Assembly (NCBI GenBank): GCA_026545225.1 | Contig: CM048847.1 | Coordinates: 7,744,501 to 7,808,500, forward strand | Direction: 5' to 3' | Length of the DNA stretch: 64,000 nt | Source: Cornus controversa | Lineage: Eukaryota > Streptophyta > Magnoliopsida > Cornales > Cornaceae | Part shown: in pieces, positions 61,209 to 64,000 of the stretch | Position numbering within the stretch: position 1 is the stretch's first letter | How the letters are laid out: each line of letters opens with the position of its first letter | Notes under the pieces: generated by a model | Told to the model about the DNA's origin: nothing | What the model saw: only the letters and a program-made list of their open reading frames with translations | Databases searched by the model: none | Made by a program: the position numbers and the translations under genes

Positions 61209-62835
61209 TTCTTGCCCCCTAAAAAGAGGAATTTGATTCTCAGAATTCACCTCATACCTGAAATAAAAAGCTCTGGATATTTTGTCTTTATTTCATCCTC
61301 CTTATTCTAAGTGGACTCTACTTCATTGTGGTGGCTCCACTGAACCCGAACTAAAGGAATAATCTTGGAATGAAGGACCTGGTTCTTATGGTCAATAATA
61401 CAATAAGGTTGCTCCACATATGTTGTATCTGGCGGCAACTCAATCTCCTTAACCTCAATGTGTTGATAGGTATCCTTATCCCTAAGAAGTTTCCGCAACA
61501 TTATACACCATGTGCATTGTGTCTGGTAACGCCAATCTATACGCTACTGTCCCAATCATGTCAGTAATCATGAAGGGACCCATAAAGTGAGGTAACAATT
61601 TTCCTTTCTTCCCAAACCACATTATTCCCTTCATGGGAGAAACCTTCAGCAAAACCTGATCCCCTACCTTGAACTCTAATGCTCGAGTTCTCCAGTCAAC
61701 ATAACTCTTGTATATAGTCTGAGCATTCCTCATACTACCTATACCGAAGTGGAAATAGGAGAGTATTTCTATGGATTTCGTTGTGGGACTCTCCAACTCA
61801 TAGCAAAATAATGATGTTATTTGGGTGATAGTGGACAAGTTAACAAAATCAGCGCATTTCTTGCCAATTTGCTTGAGTTACACCTCAGAGCAATATGCGA
61901 AGCTATACATTACAAAGATAGTGAAGCTTCATGGCGTGCCTTTATCCATTATATCGGATAGAGATCTGAATTTTGTATTAAGGTTTTGGGAGAGTTTTCA
62001 ACAGGCTATGGGTATAGCTCTGCATCTCAATACAACCTATCACCGTTGGACCGATGGTCAGACTGAGAGGGTTAATCAGATTCTGGAGGTTATGTTGTGA
62101 GCATGTGTACTCGACTTTAATGGTAATTAGGAAAGTTACTTGCCCCTTATTGAGTTTGCCTATATCAAATGACTATTGGTATGGCACCATTCGAGGCTTT
62201 GTATGGGCGCCCATGTAGGTCGCATGTATGTTGGTTGGATGTTAGAGAGAATAGATTCTTGGGTCCTGAATTCATCAAGGAGACATAAGAGAAATTTGCT
62301 CTTATTAGAGACTGGCTGCAAAGATCCCGACGGTCTCTGGTGATTAATCTTAATCATTTAACAACTGCTACACTTAGAGACAAATATAGCAATGTCCCTC
62401 TTCATGCCTACCTACCAAAACTGTCGCTTCATGTCCTAGTACATTTTATCCCGGCCTGGGTGTACCAAAAACTGCAAACTATGAGCCTTACTCATCATTG
62501 ACCTCCTTAAATAATCCTTGGGAAGAACCACTAACCACCCCTTATATCTCAATCCTTCATTTGCACCCACGGTATAGAATGGGACTTCCCCATATTTCAA
62601 CTCAGCCACTTTCTCTATGCACTGCGAGTCAGTAAGCTGATTTCTAATTACCCTCTGAATGATAGGAGGTGTAACCACTGCACATGCTACAAAGGTATCA
62701 GCTAAGGCATTAACGCTACTCAAGTCATTCCACTCTACTTCGAATAGAGCGAAAAGACTAGCATAGGGTCAGCGACTAAGTGCATTAGCTAGTACATTCA
62801 TTTTCCCTGGGTGGTACTGGATGGAAAAGTGATAA
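61209..62835 (-). pseudogene. F element pol remnant, internally rearranged
   Basis: Pieces of a chromovirus Pol lie here in mixed orientation. On the minus strand, 61300-61500 resembles a Tekay-type chromodomain (IIPLVRVQWSHHNEVEST) and 61540-61830 the integrase C-terminal region (FKVGDQVLLKVSPMKGIMWF). On the plus strand, 61825-62330 holds integrase core motifs ([38 protein letters not shown]). On the minus strand again, 62436-62723 holds the integrase zinc region (FLVHPGRDKMY) and 62760-62830 the end of RNase H (YHPGKMNVLANALSR). It is broken throughout and contains an inverted segment. It belongs to the element whose 3' LTR is F2. Confidence 0.8.
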
Positions 62836-62972
62836 TGTAAGGACCGGAAATTTTTGACCGGTTCCGGATGAATTTTGACTGGATCTTTTTTTTTTCGAAT
62901 AAATTAAATTCGAAAAGAATGTAGAAATGTATATATATATATATACATGGAATTATATATATATAGAGGGAG

Positions 62973-63004
<32 letters not shown>

Positions 63005-64000
63005 GTGGGCTAGTATGTGATTATTCAATAAATGAAGTGCACATATATAATTAATTATATATGTGGGTGAGTGTAAGTATGTACATTCACATATGTATTA
63101 TGTAGGTATATTGGAATTTTGTGAGATGAAAATACATGGGATACATGTATTGTGTAGCATATATTATATATGTATATACATATATATAAGAAATATGTGG
63201 CTAAGACTAGTGGGGAAAATGGGTGGACCAAAATAGAAGAGACCATGAGTGGTCAGCCGAAAGAAGAAAAGAAAGAAAGAAAAGAGGAAAAAGAAAGAAA
63301 GAAAGAAAAGAAAAGAAAAAGAAAAGAAAGAAAGAGAGAGAAGGAGAAGTCGGGGAGAGAGAAAGAGAAACCGAGGAAGGGAGATCGGGAGCCGTGAGAG
63401 AGGAGGAGCACCGGCGGCGGTGACTGGGGACTGCCGACCTCTCACGGTGGAGGTGGCTTGCGACGGCGATGGTGGTGGAGACACGGCTGGGCAGTGTTTG
63501 GCGCAGCTGAAGGCGGTTTCTCGGCTGGTGCGACGAGCGGCGATGGTCATTTCTGGCAGGGGGTTCTGGTTCATGGCTGTGGAGCGGCGGTTGGAGGAGA
63601 CTGTCGGGGGTGGAGAGCATTCGATTTCATGGTGGCAGTTGTCCGACGGCTGGGTTCGGTCGCTGGTTTGTGTTGGGTCTCCGATTGGGTTCTCATGGCT
63701 GGTCTTCAACGGTGGTTCCGGCGAGTTTCGGTTCGTTCCTTTGAGGTTGGCAATAGCTGGGTTGTACAGGGTTGGGTACTTCTTCGCGGGACAGCCATGG
63801 CTGAGGTTGAAGATTGGTTGAGTGGGTGTTTGATTGTGGTAATGGGTTTCGATTGGGTGGTCGTGGGTCAGTTCACAGCTGGGCTTCCTTGGGCTAGTCG
63901 TGGGTGTGGTGCTCACGGGTTTGGGTGTCGTAGGAAGGTGAACTCGGTTGGGTTATTGATGGGTTAGGTGAAGCCATGGGTTTGTACATGGTGGTGTGAC
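62836..64000 (+). mobile_element. B3: family B LTR, cut by window edge
   Basis: Starts TGTAAGGACCGG directly after the F RNase H remnant. Same order as B1 and B2: AT-rich start, GAAA-type purine tract (63250-63370), then a G-rich stretch to the window end. Whether it is solo or part of a full element cannot be seen. Long frames in this stretch follow from its purine bias and are not called as genes. Confidence 0.85.

Noticed and set aside
63164-63967. Several overlapping long frames on both strands (up to 250 residues)
   Set aside because: They arise in the purine-rich and G-rich part of a B LTR. They have biased, low-complexity sequence, no domain, and differ between B copies.

Overview
The window looks like repeat-dense DNA from a flowering plant, probably a eudicot. 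The evidence is Tekay/Del-type chromovirus retrotransposons, Athila-type elements, a TRIM, a Helitron, and a decayed plant UDP-glycosyltransferase of the UGT75 (crocetin glucosyltransferase-like) type. I see no intact host gene, tRNA, rRNA or CRISPR array. Almost everything is transposable elements nested inside one another. Short open frames scattered through LTRs and AT-rich DNA are treated as chance.

Layout from left to right. (1) 1-11031: a tandem array of a gag-only Tekay-like retrotransposon, family A, minus strand. It holds one full unit (LTR 612-3264, internal 3265-8378, LTR 8379-11031) and the internal start of a second unit that shares the left LTR. (2) This array sits inside an LTR-like repeat R1 (11032-26338, minus). 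R1 also holds a solo LTR of family B (11764-26083, plus; target duplication AATCA). Inside the B LTR is D (13745-24391, minus), a whole-looking Tekay element with a 1536-residue Gag-Pol. (3) 26339-29331: background DNA with a UGT pseudogene (27194-28043). (4) 29332-47093: a solo LTR of family F (minus; target duplication TTCAG). It carries a 504-bp TRIM (29690-30193) and a broken Athila element C (32335-46234; target duplication CACAC). C in turn carries a B-family LTR (37148-41270) in its pol region and a solo Athila-type LTR G (44129-45558; target duplication TGATG) in its right LTR. (5) 47099-47927: background DNA with a 118-bp tandem duplication. (6) 47928-53940: a second F LTR (plus), an Athila 3' fragment E (minus), an AT-rich doublet, and a second, inverted R copy. 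(7) 53941-56097: AT-rich DNA with no recognisable gene. (8) 56098-62835: an F 3' LTR (minus) that hosts a non-autonomous Helitron (58477-60927), followed by a rearranged F pol remnant. (9) 62836-64000: the start of a third B LTR, cut by the window edge.

Repeat copies elsewhere in the window serve as empty-site controls: R2 for the B insertion, the right-hand F LTR for TRIM and C, and the left-hand F LTR for the Helitron. The relative order of insertions can therefore be read directly. Three solo LTRs with matching 5-bp target duplications indicate frequent LTR-LTR recombination.

The most unusual signals are structural. Clusters of short palindromes with the core TCGAT-NN-ATCGA occur in the LTRs of Tekay-type and Athila-type elements, two lineages not expected to share LTR sequence. 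An array of about eight stem-loops in one B LTR keeps a common loop core (CTCGGAGTGG) while its stems differ but stay complementary. A 130-bp higher-order minisatellite lies inside the gag-only element. The TRIM shares a motif with the repeat array of the F LTR it landed in.
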